DNA of 64,000 nt from Hyphococcus aureus (lineage in GTDB: Bacteria; Pseudomonadota; Alphaproteobacteria; Caulobacterales; Parvularculaceae). The notes beneath the pieces are model-generated. The model was not told where the DNA came from and did not search any database. It saw nothing but the letters and a program-made list of their open reading frames with translations. A program made the position numbers and the translations under genes. Positions 1-7,961 of the stretch are shown here, piece after piece. The stretch covers positions 2,629,233-2,693,232 of the forward strand of contig NZ_JBHRSH010000001.1 in NCBI RefSeq assembly GCF_042643165.1, read 5' to 3'. The stretch's first letter is position 1, and each line of letters starts with the position of its first letter.

Positions 1-2
1 TC

Positions 3-527
3 GCCTCGAACGCCGACGGCGCCATCGCCATGTTTGACGCATCAAGCGGTGAAAGGCTGACTCCCTTGAAGGAAAGGGATGTGCGCGGCATCGCCAAACA
101 GGATTTTGTCGGCGACGGTGAGATCGTCAGCGCACGCCTGATTAGTTTTCCGCCACAGGAATATCGCCGGGAGACGCCGGTCTGGCGCGTTGATTTCGAC
201 GACAAATACAACACACGTCTTTATATCTCGCCGTCGAGCGGCGAGGTGCGCGCGCGCCGCAACGATATCTGGCGGCTCTACGACTTTTTCTGGATGCTCC
301 ACATTATGGATTATGAGGACCGTGAGGATTTCAATAATCCATTGGTGATGACCGCCGCCGCCGCTGGGTTAGTCTTTGCGCTGTCGGGGATCATCATCGT
401 CATCATGCGGTTGACGCGCGGGCGTTACAAACACGACCTGATGCTGTTGGCGCGCGCAAAACCGCGTAAGCGAGACGCGCCATCCAAGAAAACTGAAATT
501 TCAGACGGTAGTGAAACCCGGGACTAG
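3..527 (+). CDS. PepSY-domain membrane protein, 3' part
   Basis: The reading frame is already open at the first bases, so the gene begins upstream of the window; the ATG at 30 is only an internal methionine. The visible part holds a PepSY-like repeat (VWRVDFDDKYNTRLYISP, then SGEVRARRNDIWRLYDFFW) and one membrane segment near the C-terminus (PLVMTAAAAGLVFALSGIII), followed by a basic tail. PepSY-associated membrane proteins of this build sit in the inner membrane; some act in iron or ferric-siderophore reduction. Exact substrate unknown. The stop codon overlaps the stop of the convergent small secreted-protein gene by four bases. Confidence 0.75.
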   Translation, partial: ASNADGAIAMFDASSGERLTPLKERDVRGIAKQDFVGDGEIVSARLISFPPQEYRRETPVWRVDFDDKYNTRLYISPSSGEVRARRNDIWRLYDFFWMLHIMDYEDREDFNNPLVMTAAAAGLVFALSGIIIVIMRLTRGRYKHDLMLLARAKPRKRDAPSKKTEISDGSETRD

Positions 528-868
528 AACGCGAAGTAGATCGGCTCCGGTCCTTGCGGGGCGCTCTTGTCGCTCTTTTCGTCTTTGTCAGACTCAGCGA
601 GCTTGGTTTTCTTTTCTTCCGGACATTCGCTGCTCTCGGTTTCAACACCGGCCGCGGCGGTTTCTTCTGCGTCGATGCGGATGAAGCGCTGCATCATGTT
701 TTCAAGCGCAGAACTCGCCTGATCGGTGGAAGCGTCAGATCCGCTATCGGCAAAAAGGGCCGATCCGCCGCCGAAAGGCAGGGAAGGCGCGGCGTGCGCG
801 TGAGCAAAACCCAGCGCCAAGCCCATTCCGGCGGCGACGGCAAAGCTCTTGAAAATAGATTTGCGCAT
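524..868 (-). CDS. small secreted or periplasmic protein, unknown function
   Basis: A 114-residue product with a clear Sec signal peptide (MRKSIFKSFAVAAGMG..., cleavage probably after AHAHA). The mature part is short, acidic and Lys/Asp/Glu-rich with a single pair of cysteine-flanked charged segments, so it is probably largely disordered. No family recognised. It is convergent with the PepSY gene and overlaps it by four bases at the stops, which suggests the two may be linked with the copper/iron-reductase-like context, but that is only inference. Confidence 0.6.
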   Translation of the reverse strand: MRKSIFKSFAVAAGMGLALGFAHAHAAPSLPFGGGSALFADSGSDASTDQASSALENMMQRFIRIDAEETAAAGVETESSECPEEKKTKLAESDKDEKSDKSAPQGPEPIYFAF

Positions 869-1006
869 AATGTTCCCTCTCTCCGGCGCGACTATGCCTC
901 TGATCGCGCGCTTTCGGCAAGCTTTATCCCGGAGGACCAGAGCCGGAATTGCTTACCATCAAGTAATATTTTCGCGAGCTTTCAGTGTTTTTGCGCCGCA
1001 ATATAA

Positions 1007-1032
1007 CAGCGCCCGGCGATGGCCGGGCGCTG
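1007..1032 (-). terminator. intrinsic terminator of the ald transcript
   Basis: Perfect 11-bp GC-rich stem CAGCGCCCGGC / GCCGGGCGCTG with a 4-base loop, lying 20 bases past the ald stop codon. On the minus strand it is followed by TTATATT, a short T-rich run, so it best serves ald. The opposite direction has no T-run. Confidence 0.7.
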
Positions 1033-1052
1033 GGTTAGAAAAAGCTTATGGG

Positions 1053-2168
1053 TCAGGCTTTTAGAGCATCCGCCGCAGGGGTGTAGTCGACCCCGAGGGC
1101 CTCTGCGACCGCCTTATAGGTGACCTTGCCTTTGTGGATGTTGAGCCCGTCCTGAAGATGCGCGTTGTCCTTCAGCGCCTCCAATCCGCGGTTGGCGAGT
1201 TGCAGGCCAAAGCCCAGCGTCGCGTTGTTGAGGGCGTGCGAGGAGGTCAGCGGCACGGCGCCCGGCATATTGGCGACGCAATAATGAATGACGTTTTCGA
1301 CCACATAGGTGGGATCGGCGTGGGTGGTCGCGTGGGAGGTTTCAAAGCACCCGCCCTGATCGATGGCGACATCCACCAGCACAGAGCCTTCTTTCATGCC
1401 TTTCAGCATCTCGCGGGTGACGAGCTTTGGCGCCGATGCGCCGGGGATCAACACGGCGCCGACCACCACATCCGCGACGTCGGTTTCTTCGTCGAGGGCT
1501 TCATAGGTGGAATAACGGGTCTTGGCGCGGCCTTCGAAAAGCTCGTCGAGCTCAGCAAGGCGACGGTTAGAGCGGTCGAGGATGGTGACATCCGCGCCGA
1601 GGCCTACAGCCATGCGCGCCGCATGGGTGCCGACAACGCCGCCGCCAATGACCAGCACTTTCGCCGGCAAGACGCCCGGCACGCCGCCCATCAACAGCCC
1701 GCGCCCGCCCTGGTGCGCCGTCAGCGCATAGGCGGCGGCCTGGATGGAAAGGCGTCCCGCGACTTCGCTCATGGGCGCCAGCAGCGGCAGACCGCCGTAG
1801 GCGTCCGTGACAGTTTCGTAGGCGACAGCTGTGACACCTGATTCAATGAGGCCGCGCGCCTGATCCGGATCGGGCGCCAGGTGCAGATAAGTGTAGAGGA
1901 GCTGACCTTCGCGAAGCTGCGCCCATTCTGTCGGCTGGGGCTCCTTCACTTTGACGATCATGTCGGCTTTTTCGAACACAGTCTTGGCGTCTGGAGCGAT
2001 CTTGGCTCCCGCGGCGACATAGTCGGCGTCGCTCGCCTTAATCCCGGCGCCGGCGCCGGTTTCCACCAGCACCTCATGCCCGTTCTGCACATATTCGCGC
2101 ACGCTCCCGGGAACCAGGCCGACGCGGTATTCGTGATTTTTGATTTCCTTTGGAACGCCAACAAGCAT
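1053..2168 (-). CDS. ald: alanine dehydrogenase
   Basis: Oxidative deamination of L-alanine to pyruvate and ammonia with NAD+, a cytoplasmic hexamer in known members. The 371-residue length is exactly that of the family. N-terminal motif MLVGVPKEIKNHEYRVGL is characteristic; the substrate lysine lies in VKVKEPQ (about residue 74) and the catalytic histidine in YTYLHLAP (about residue 96). The Rossmann dinucleotide loop is VIGGGVVGTHAA (about 173-184). A good ribosome site (GAGGGAGA) precedes the ATG. It is transcribed divergently from an Lrp/AsnC regulator, the classic arrangement for ald, so alanine-responsive control by that neighbour is likely. Confidence 0.97.
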   Translation of the reverse strand: MLVGVPKEIKNHEYRVGLVPGSVREYVQNGHEVLVETGAGAGIKASDADYVAAGAKIAPDAKTVFEKADMIVKVKEPQPTEWAQLREGQLLYTYLHLAPDPDQARGLIESGVTAVAYETVTDAYGGLPLLAPMSEVAGRLSIQAAAYALTAHQGGRGLLMGGVPGVLPAKVLVIGGGVVGTHAARMAVGLGADVTILDRSNRRLAELDELFEGRAKTRYSTYEALDEETDVADVVVGAVLIPGASAPKLVTREMLKGMKEGSVLVDVAIDQGGCFETSHATTHADPTYVVENVIHYCVANMPGAVPLTSSHALNNATLGFGLQLANRGLEALKDNAHLQDGLNIHKGKVTYKAVAEALGVDYTPAADALKA

Positions 2169-2306
2169 GGGAGTCTCCCTCGTGATTTGTTCGGGGCGGA
2201 TTATATTCAGAATTTAGAGGATATTTTTGATATTTTACGCCATTTTTGATAATTAGAAGAATTATGTATCGTAATCTATGAATTTAGGAGAATGGAATTC
2301 AATGCC
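2169..2306. promoter_or_regulatory. divergent ald / Lrp-type regulator promoter region
   Basis: AT-rich spacer in otherwise GC-rich surroundings, with several short A/T tracts (for example GATATTTTTGATATTTTA around 2219-2236 and AATTAGAAGAATTATG near 2250). Such tracts are the usual landing place of Lrp/AsnC regulators. I infer that both ald and the regulator promoters lie here; exact boxes were not assigned. Confidence 0.5.
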
Positions 2307-2759
2307 ATGGACAAGTTCGACACAGCTATCTTGAACGTCCTTCAGGAGGACGGCCAGACCCCCTTCACGGAGTTGGGGGAGCGGGTGGGGCTGTCGCCGT
2401 CGGCCTGTCACAAGCGGGTGAAGGAGCTCTGGCGCACCGGCGTCATCACCCAGCAGGTGGTGATCGTCAATGAACGCGAAGCGGGGTTGGAAACCTCGGT
2501 CTTCGTTCAGGCGACCCTTAAAAATCAGCAACAATCGACGCTGAACGAATTTGAAAAAGCGGTGACGCGCCATCGCGAAATCATGGAATGTTACCTGATG
2601 GCCGGCCTGTCGGATTATCTGTTGCGCATTCTTTGTCTCGACGGCGCCGATTATGAGCGCATCCACACGGAAATTCTCACGCGTCTTCCGGGGGTTGACC
2701 GGGTGATTACAAATTTCGCGATCCGCAAGGTGTTCCGCCGAACCGCTGTTCCCCTCTAA
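2307..2759 (+). CDS. Lrp/AsnC family transcriptional regulator
   Basis: About 150 residues, the usual length. The N-terminal winged helix-turn-helix is evident (DKFDTAILNVLQEDG, then FTELGERVGLSPSACHKRVKEL), followed by a C-terminal ligand-binding RAM domain (VSVFVQATL... and YLLRILCLDGADYERI). I prefer the ATG at 2307 because family proteins start with M-D-x-x-D; an in-frame ATG at 2292 lies only one base after the AGGAG at 2286-2290, while 2307 is 16 bases away, so the start is not settled. It probably activates the divergent ald gene in response to alanine or other amino acids. Confidence 0.93.
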   Translation: MDKFDTAILNVLQEDGQTPFTELGERVGLSPSACHKRVKELWRTGVITQQVVIVNEREAGLETSVFVQATLKNQQQSTLNEFEKAVTRHREIMECYLMAGLSDYLLRILCLDGADYERIHTEILTRLPGVDRVITNFAIRKVFRRTAVPL

Positions 2760-2942
2760 AAAAGATGCTCAAATAAGGCGCAACCGGCGCTGAATTGTGG
2801 CGAGAATGCGGCGGGCGTTAATAATACAAGCCCTTACGCCGCTTACTTTCTGACAATGAATATAAATTTGGCGTTAACGTCTTAAGCGGGCGGCAAACCT
2901 TAGGCGCCATCCTCCCAATCAAGTTTTATAAGTGAGGATGAC

Positions 2943-3668
2943 ATGCTTACCACTGCGCGTGTTGATATTCCCGCTCCTGTTGTTGCGCGTCTCAAGCACG
3001 CTGCGGATTACTCCGACAATGTGAATGATTATGCGCGCGAGGATCTGATCGGGTTCAAACGACCTATTGCGGCGACCTTTGCGCTTTTGGCGCCCTTGGT
3101 TCTCGCCTTCAATTATTATGTGGCTGGCCTGATGATGACGGTGCAGGTCGCGGCGATGATGATCCTTTTCGTCGCTGGCGGGCTTTTCGTGATTGGCCGG
3201 CAGGAATGGCCGAATATCGTCGCCAAGTTTCAGGGCTGCGTCATGGCGAAGCGCAAAGCCATCGCTGACTTAAGATGCGGCTTCGGCGAATCGTCTTTTC
3301 TGAGCAATGGCCGCGCGCCGGCATTTTATGAACATGCGAATGGCGTGCTCGTGCTCGCCGACGCAGGCGATCTGAAAACGCTTTTCTTCGATGTTTCGAA
3401 GGATGGATCCGACCCGCGTTGGGAGCTTTATCAAAGCGGCGAGATGCGCCGCCGGGTCTGGCGCTGGTTGCGCCTGCCGGTGTCGCGCGAGGTGGTGAAG
3501 TTCTCCACCGAAGGCGCGCAGCTCGCTCGTGTCAGCGCGGCGCCGACGATCCCTTCCATAGAAGCCTGGGAGGCGATCAATGTCTCCCTCGGAGAGCCTA
3601 TGGACGGGGCCATCATCCATCGCCCGTTTGACGAGATTATCGACGACGTTAACCGCTTGATGTTTTAG
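2943..3668 (+). CDS. two-pass membrane protein of unknown function
   Basis: A 241-residue protein without a recognised family. It has a soluble N-terminal segment of about 45 residues, two adjacent membrane spans (IAATFALLAPLVLAFNYYV and VAAMMILFVAGGLFVIG, about residues 47-90), and a cytoplasmic C-terminal domain of about 150 residues (beta-rich, with FYEHANGVLVLADAGDLKTLFFDV). The topology recalls small PH-like or stress-sensing membrane proteins, but no motif supports a function. The ATG follows GAGG at 2934-2937. Codon use matches the neighbourhood. Confidence 0.7.
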   Translation: MLTTARVDIPAPVVARLKHAADYSDNVNDYAREDLIGFKRPIAATFALLAPLVLAFNYYVAGLMMTVQVAAMMILFVAGGLFVIGRQEWPNIVAKFQGCVMAKRKAIADLRCGFGESSFLSNGRAPAFYEHANGVLVLADAGDLKTLFFDVSKDGSDPRWELYQSGEMRRRVWRWLRLPVSREVVKFSTEGAQLARVSAAPTIPSIEAWEAINVSLGEPMDGAIIHRPFDEIIDDVNRLMF

Positions 3669-3706
3669 GCGGTTTCGCCCCTTCCATCAGTCCCTGCGCC
3701 CAGCTG

Positions 3707-3736
3707 GCGGCGCCCCTTACAATACAGGGGCGCCGC
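3707..3736. repeat. perfect 11-bp hairpin upstream of lipA
   Basis: GCGGCGCCCCT (3707-3717) and its exact complement AGGGGCGCCGC (3726-3736) surround an 8-base loop. It ends 16 bases before the lipA ATG and is not followed by a T-run on either strand. It could be a terminator of the upstream gene with poor U-tract or a 5'-leader structure of lipA. Confidence 0.6.
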
Positions 3737-3752
3737 TGCTACATGGAGCGCC

Positions 3753-4706
3753 ATGGCGACGATCATAGACACAATCGGCGGGGAAAAGCCCCGCCATCCG
3801 GAAAAACAAAAACGCGAGGATAGCCCGATCCTGCGCAAGCCCGAATGGATTCGGGTCAAGGCGCCGGTCTCCAGGGGCTATGCGGCGACGCGCGAGATTG
3901 TGCGCTCGAAAAACCTGCACACAGTCTGCGAAGAGGCGGCGTGCCCCAATATCGGCGAGTGCTGGGATAAAAAGCACGCGACCATGATGATCATGGGCGA
4001 CACCTGCACGCGCGCCTGCGCCTTTTGTAATGTGAAGACCGGATTGCCGGCGCCGCTGGATGTCAACGAGCCTGGAAATGTCGCCGACGCGGTGGCCGAG
4101 ATGGGCCTCAACCATGTCGTCATCACGTCTGTTGACCGCGACGACCTCGAAGATGGCGGCGCCGATCATTTCGCGAAGGTTGTGAAAGCCATTCGCGCCC
4201 GCGCGCCCGGGACGACGATTGAAATTCTGACGCCGGATTTCCTGCGCAAGGATGGCGCGGCGGAGATTGTGATCGATTCAAAGCCGGATGTCTTTAATCA
4301 CAATCTTGAAACCGTGCCGCGTCTCTATCTCTCCATCCGACCCGGCGCGCGTTATTACAATTCCATGCGCCTGCTTGAAAAAGTGAAAGAGCGTGACCCG
4401 ACGATGTTCACGAAGTCGGGCATTATGGTCGGGCTTGGCGAAACCCGCGAAGAAGTGATGCAGGTGATGGACGACATGCGTTCCGCCGGCGTCGATTTCA
4501 TCACCATTGGCCAATATCTACAGCCCACACGCAAGCATGCGCCCATCGACCGCTTCGTTCACCCGGATGAATTCAAATCTTATGAAACGCTGGCGCGCGC
4601 CAAAGGCTTTTTGATGGTTTCGTCCTCGCCGCTGACACGGTCATCGCATCATGCAGGCGAGGATTTCGCGAGATTACAGGCGGCGCGCGCCGCCAAAGGC
4701 GCTTAG
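3753..4706 (+). CDS. lipA: lipoyl synthase
   Basis: Radical-SAM enzyme that inserts two sulfur atoms into protein-bound octanoyl groups to make lipoate on 2-oxoacid dehydrogenases. The auxiliary-cluster cysteines are C59, C64 and C70 (CEEAACPNIGEC) and the SAM-cluster cysteines C85, C89 and C92 (CTRACAFC). The conserved C-terminal RSS motif that ligates the auxiliary cluster is present as TRSSHHAGEDF. At 317 residues it has full family length. GGAG lies five bases upstream of the ATG. It precedes the Coq10-like gene by 1.9 kb; these two are often close together in alphaproteobacteria. Confidence 0.98.
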   Translation: MATIIDTIGGEKPRHPEKQKREDSPILRKPEWIRVKAPVSRGYAATREIVRSKNLHTVCEEAACPNIGECWDKKHATMMIMGDTCTRACAFCNVKTGLPAPLDVNEPGNVADAVAEMGLNHVVITSVDRDDLEDGGADHFAKVVKAIRARAPGTTIEILTPDFLRKDGAAEIVIDSKPDVFNHNLETVPRLYLSIRPGARYYNSMRLLEKVKERDPTMFTKSGIMVGLGETREEVMQVMDDMRSAGVDFITIGQYLQPTRKHAPIDRFVHPDEFKSYETLARAKGFLMVSSSPLTRSSHHAGEDFARLQAARAAKGA

Positions 4707-5347
4707 CAATTGCCGCAGGGACGCCGGCATTGGGACTGCAACAGGCCCTTCACATCGCCGCAAACCTTCAGAACGTCCTGATCCTCGATCCGGTCTCCGG
4801 TTTGCGCGTCGTTTTTCTGCCGCTGATCGTTATTCTGGGTCATGGTGTTCTTGTTGTTGACGATGACGGCGGGTTTGGATTTCGCCTTGTGGCCATGATC
4901 GGAGCGGGGCTTGCTTTCGATCCGGCGGAGATCCTCAGCGAGATCTGAAAAGCGTCGCTCGGCGTCCTTGCGGTCGCTCGCGGCCATATAGCATTTCGCT
5001 TCATCGTAACGCTGCACCTCAAGACAATGCATATGCGTTTTGCAGCGCTGCACGACGGCGTTGTAAGCGGCGTTGATCTCGGCCCGGAAAGCGTCCAGCG
5101 GCGCCTTGCTGGCGTCGGGATTGCTTGCGCCCGCGGCGATCGCGCCCTGAACGGCTGAAAGATAGTTTTGCTTTCCGGCCGTATATTGCGCTTCGCAGGT
5201 TTCTGCAGCGATGTCGCGCCGCGCCTGCGGCTCTCCGGCGGGAATGATGGTCTCATTGCGGACCGTGAAGTCGTCAACTGCGACTTTGTGTGTGCAGCCT
5301 TGCGTCAATGCAGCGAGCGCGGCGATGATGACAAGATATGTTTTCAT
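4703..5347 (-). CDS. cysteine-rich lipoprotein, unknown function
   Basis: The real start is taken as the ATG at 5347, preceded by AACGGGGG; an in-frame upstream methionine at 5440 would put the signal peptide deep inside the protein. The product has a lipoprotein signal with lipobox LTQGC (Cys at about residue 18), a helical middle with scattered cysteines (ETCEAQY, RCKTHMHCLEV, EAKCYMAAS) and a Cys-rich end (VCGDVKGLLQSQC, RRPCGNC). No family recognised. Its last bases overlap the lipA stop (convergent). It forms a pair with the small single-span gene just upstream on the same strand. Confidence 0.75.
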   Translation of the reverse strand: MKTYLVIIAALAALTQGCTHKVAVDDFTVRNETIIPAGEPQARRDIAAETCEAQYTAGKQNYLSAVQGAIAAGASNPDASKAPLDAFRAEINAAYNAVVQRCKTHMHCLEVQRYDEAKCYMAASDRKDAERRFSDLAEDLRRIESKPRSDHGHKAKSKPAVIVNNKNTMTQNNDQRQKNDAQTGDRIEDQDVLKVCGDVKGLLQSQCRRPCGNC

Positions 5348-5411
5348 AAAAACCCCCGTTAAAGGACCGGCTTTTTGCGGTCTGTTTGAAAACTGAAAAT
5401 GTGAAGGGCGC

Positions 5412-5639
5412 TCAGCCCTCAAAATCGAACTGAAGTTCAAGCGGGCCGAAGCAGCAGGGCGCGGCGAAATACCCGGCCTTCAGGCCTGCGCAATATCCGA
5501 TTGCGAGCAGGACGACGGTGACGAGAACGCTGACAGCGATGATCGTCATGACATTGGATTTCTTTTCGGGCGCCGCTGATTTCTTCTCAATATTGAAGAA
5601 AGCAATGTCCTGATATCGTTTTTCTGCGTCTAAACTCAT
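5412..5639 (-). CDS. small single-span membrane protein
   Basis: The ATG at 5639 is chosen because GGAGGGGAAAAG sits directly upstream; the longer frame lacks such a site. The 75-residue product has a charged N-terminal half, one membrane helix (VMTIIAVSVLVTVVLLAIGYCAG is the span, about residues 30-52) and a short C-terminus with a CC pair. Unknown function. It is probably cotranscribed with the cysteine-rich lipoprotein 65 bases downstream. Confidence 0.65.
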   Translation of the reverse strand: MSLDAEKRYQDIAFFNIEKKSAAPEKKSNVMTIIAVSVLVTVVLLAIGYCAGLKAGYFAAPCCFGPLELQFDFEG

Positions 5640-5719
5640 CTTTTCCCCTCCATTTAAAGTAAAGAACAAATGAAAAACATTTATTTATTACACTCTATAG
5701 TTGCAGCTTGTCGAGTCTT

Positions 5720-5788
5720 CCCGTCTGGCGGTCGGGCTACGACGCGCGCGCGTCTTGCGAGGGGCGTTACGCGCGGCTAAGAGACGGG
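5720..5788. repeat. nested inverted repeats in the GST leader
   Basis: An outer pair CCCGTCT (5720-5726) / AGACGGG (5782-5788) encloses a perfect 14-base palindrome GACGCGCGCGCGTC (5741-5754) and a small GCG-TTA-CGC hairpin. The block ends 32 bases before the GST start. It might fold as a branched leader RNA; nothing here matches a riboswitch class I know. Confidence 0.35.
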
Positions 5789-5820
5789 CGGGCCGCTTCA
5801 AGGCTCGCTGGAATGCCGCT

Positions 5821-6507
5821 ATGGCCTTGAAATTATACGATCTTGCGCTGGCCGATCCCGATATCAGGCCGAGCCCGTTCTGCTGGATGGTGAAATTCGC
5901 GCTTCTCCACAAAGCGCTGGAATTCGAGCCCATTTTGGTCGGCTTCGCCGACAAGACCAAATATCCCGATCCGGAATATGGCCGCATCCCGGTCATCGTC
6001 GATGGCGAGGAGATGGTCAAAGACAGCGCGGCGATTATGGCGTGGCTCGACAAGACCTATCCTGAAAACCCGCTTGTCGCGACGCAAGGAGAGGCGGCTG
6101 CGGCGGAATTTTATCGCAGCTGGTTGTTTTCGTCTTTCTTTCCGGCCGTGTCGCCAATGCTGGTCTCGCGTATTCACGCCCTCGCGGCCGAAGATGACAA
6201 ACCCTATTTCCGTGCCTCGCGGGAGGAGCGATTCGGCAAAACGCTGGAAGAACTCGCCGCATTGCCGGGGCAAAAAGAAAAGACCGAAGCGTCGTTGCAG
6301 ATTTTGTCAGCGCCGCTGGGGCGGTACCGGTTTCTCGGCGGCGACGCGCCCAATCTGTGCGATTACATTGTCATGGGCGCGTTCATGTGGCCGAGGCTTT
6401 CAACGGCGGAAGACATTTACGAAGCGCCGCAATCTGTCGCTGCATGGTTTGAACGTATGCTCGACCTGTTTGACGGCTATGCGCGCAATGCGAAACGGCC
6501 GTCATGA
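5821..6507 (+). CDS. glutathione S-transferase family protein, beta-etherase (LigE)-like
   Basis: A 228-residue protein with an N-terminal thioredoxin fold and C-terminal helical domain. The opening LYDLALADPDIRPSPFCW closely follows the beta-etherase/LigE-type GST signature, and DGEEMVKDSAAIMAWLD is the glutathione gamma-Glu binding stretch (Asp-Ser-Ala variant of the usual Glu-Ser). The start is placed at the ATG at 5821; an in-frame TTG at 5701 would run through structured leader DNA and adds a basic segment without family support. Likely cytoplasmic; substrate unknown. The downstream Coq10-like gene begins 52 bases after its stop. Confidence 0.85.
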   Translation: MALKLYDLALADPDIRPSPFCWMVKFALLHKALEFEPILVGFADKTKYPDPEYGRIPVIVDGEEMVKDSAAIMAWLDKTYPENPLVATQGEAAAAEFYRSWLFSSFFPAVSPMLVSRIHALAAEDDKPYFRASREERFGKTLEELAALPGQKEKTEASLQILSAPLGRYRFLGGDAPNLCDYIVMGAFMWPRLSTAEDIYEAPQSVAAWFERMLDLFDGYARNAKRPS

Positions 6508-6559
6508 CACATATGCTCGATCTTTTTGATGGACCCGCACGAAAGGCGAAGCGCCTCCC

Positions 6560-6997
6560 GTGACATTCCGGCATACCCAAACTGACGTACCCTACACGGC
6601 CGACCAGATGTATGCGCTGGTCGCCGATGTCGAAGCCTATCCCGAATTTCTGCCCTGGTGTGTCGGGCTGCGGATCGTTGAGCGCGGCGAAGCGAACATC
6701 ACCGCCGACATGATCGTCGCCTACAAAGTTTTCCGCGAACGCTTCCGCAGCAAGGTCGCCCTCGATAGCGAGAGCAAGCGCATCGACGTTGCTTATGTGG
6801 ACGGGCCGTTTCGCAATCTCGAAAATCGCTGGCGCTTTACGGACAAGCCGGAGGGCGGTTCCGTGATCGACTTCGAGATAAAGTTCGAGTTCAGGACCTT
6901 TCTATTGCAGGCGACGGCGCAGGCGGTGTTTGACAAGGCCTTTGCGCGCATGTCCGAAGCGTTTGTAAAGCGCGCCGACGATGTTTATGGCGGCTAG
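6560..6997 (+). CDS. Coq10/RatA-type START-domain protein
   Basis: A 145-residue polyketide-cyclase/START-like protein. Typical features are YTADQMYALVADVEAYPEFLPWC at the N-terminus and the hydrophobic ligand cavity strands that follow, then FLLQATAQAVFDKAFARMSEAFVKRA as the C-terminal helix. In mitochondria and alphaproteobacteria such proteins bind ubiquinone and aid respiration; the same family is annotated as the RatA ribosome-association toxin in E. coli. The ubiquinone role is more likely here. The start is GTG at 6560; there is no better upstream option. Convergent with the beta-propeller-like gene, overlapping it by four bases at the stops. Confidence 0.9.
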   Translation: MTFRHTQTDVPYTADQMYALVADVEAYPEFLPWCVGLRIVERGEANITADMIVAYKVFRERFRSKVALDSESKRIDVAYVDGPFRNLENRWRFTDKPEGGSVIDFEIKFEFRTFLLQATAQAVFDKAFARMSEAFVKRADDVYGG

Positions 6998-7896
6998 TCG
7001 ATTTCAGGCAGGGTGAAGGAAACGACCTTGCCGCTGGGCCGGCTGATCGCCCAGACGCGGCGCGGGTCTTCAGGATCGAAAGCGAAGGCCTGACCCTCCG
7101 CGGGCGCTGCGATGGTGGCGACATGGGTCATGACCGGACCCATCTCGGGGAAGTCCAGAACATACATCTCCGGCAGATCATGACCCATAACATAAAGTCG
7201 GCCGTCATCGCCGATCGCGCCGCCTGACGCCGCCTGCGGCGCCATTTTTTCAAGGATGGAGGCGGGCAGGGCGTAGCCGCCGGTTTTTCGCCAGTCCCGG
7301 TCATAAGTGACGACCGATGCGTAGCTGTGATCCTTAAAGGGTAGTCCGGTTTCGTCATCATAATGGGCGAAGCCTGCAATCCATCCGTCTTTGTAATGGT
7401 CGAACCAGACGAGGGAGCCTTCATCCATCACGCCGAAGCTCTTGCTCTCTACATGGGTCATGGTTTTCGTATCGAAGATTTCAATAGAACTCGCCATAGG
7501 CAGTTGCGGATGGTTGGAATTGGCGCAGTAAAGCTTGCCCGCTTCGGCGTAGCAGCTGTTCATGTGGCGAATGAGGCCGCCGCGCTTGCCGATCCATCGT
7601 TTTATGAGGGCGCCGGTTTTGCGCTCATATTTTGCAAGGACGTAATTGGCGACGGCGTAGAAATATTTTTCGTCGGCGGCGACGCCCTGTGTCGCTTCCA
7701 GCGCCGTGAAGTCTTCAAGTTTTGTGGCGGTCAATTCCTGTGGGACCGGAGGCTGATAGTCTTCAATGCCCATCGCCATCCAGGCGGCGCGCCGAGCCTC
7801 GCGTCTTGCGTCTTCGTTTTGCGGTTCCTCACCATGAGCGGTGGCGGCGCTGAAACAAATAACGGCGAGGAGAGCGGCGGCGATGTTTTTCATCAT
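6994..7896 (-). CDS. secreted beta-propeller-like protein, downstream of a TonB receptor
   Basis: About 300 residues from the ATG at 7896 (a longer in-frame start at 7959 would read through a hairpin). A Sec signal (MMKNIAAALLAVICFSAATAHG) precedes a mature domain with repeated strand patterns such as TQGVAADEKYFYAVANY, GKLYCANSNHP, SIEIFDTKTM and AFDPEDPRRVWAISRP, as in beta-propellers that bind small ligands. No catalytic motif was identified. It follows the TonB-dependent receptor by 65 bases, so it may process or bind the ligand imported by that receptor; the hairpin between them suggests reduced read-through. Confidence 0.75.
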   Translation of the reverse strand: MMKNIAAALLAVICFSAATAHGEEPQNEDARREARRAAWMAMGIEDYQPPVPQELTATKLEDFTALEATQGVAADEKYFYAVANYVLAKYERKTGALIKRWIGKRGGLIRHMNSCYAEAGKLYCANSNHPQLPMASSIEIFDTKTMTHVESKSFGVMDEGSLVWFDHYKDGWIAGFAHYDDETGLPFKDHSYASVVTYDRDWRKTGGYALPASILEKMAPQAASGGAIGDDGRLYVMGHDLPEMYVLDFPEMGPVMTHVATIAAPAEGQAFAFDPEDPRRVWAISRPSGKVVSFTLPEID

Positions 7897-7911
7897 TGAT
7901 TCCCGTATCGC

Positions 7912-7950
7912 AAAAAACTGGCGCCCTTCAATTTTTTTGAAGAGCGCCAG
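7912..7950 (-). terminator. hairpin with T-run between TonB receptor and propeller gene
   Basis: On the minus strand CTGGCGCTCTTCAA pairs (one mismatch) with TTGAAGGGCGCCAG, followed directly by TTTTTTG. This is an intrinsic terminator or attenuator placed between the receptor stop and the downstream gene. Confidence 0.7.
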
Positions 7951-7961
7951 CATTGGCATGT

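Noticed and set aside
2877..2888. TTAA-CGTC-TTAA before the 2943 gene as a CtrA box
   Set aside because: The spacer is four bases, not seven.
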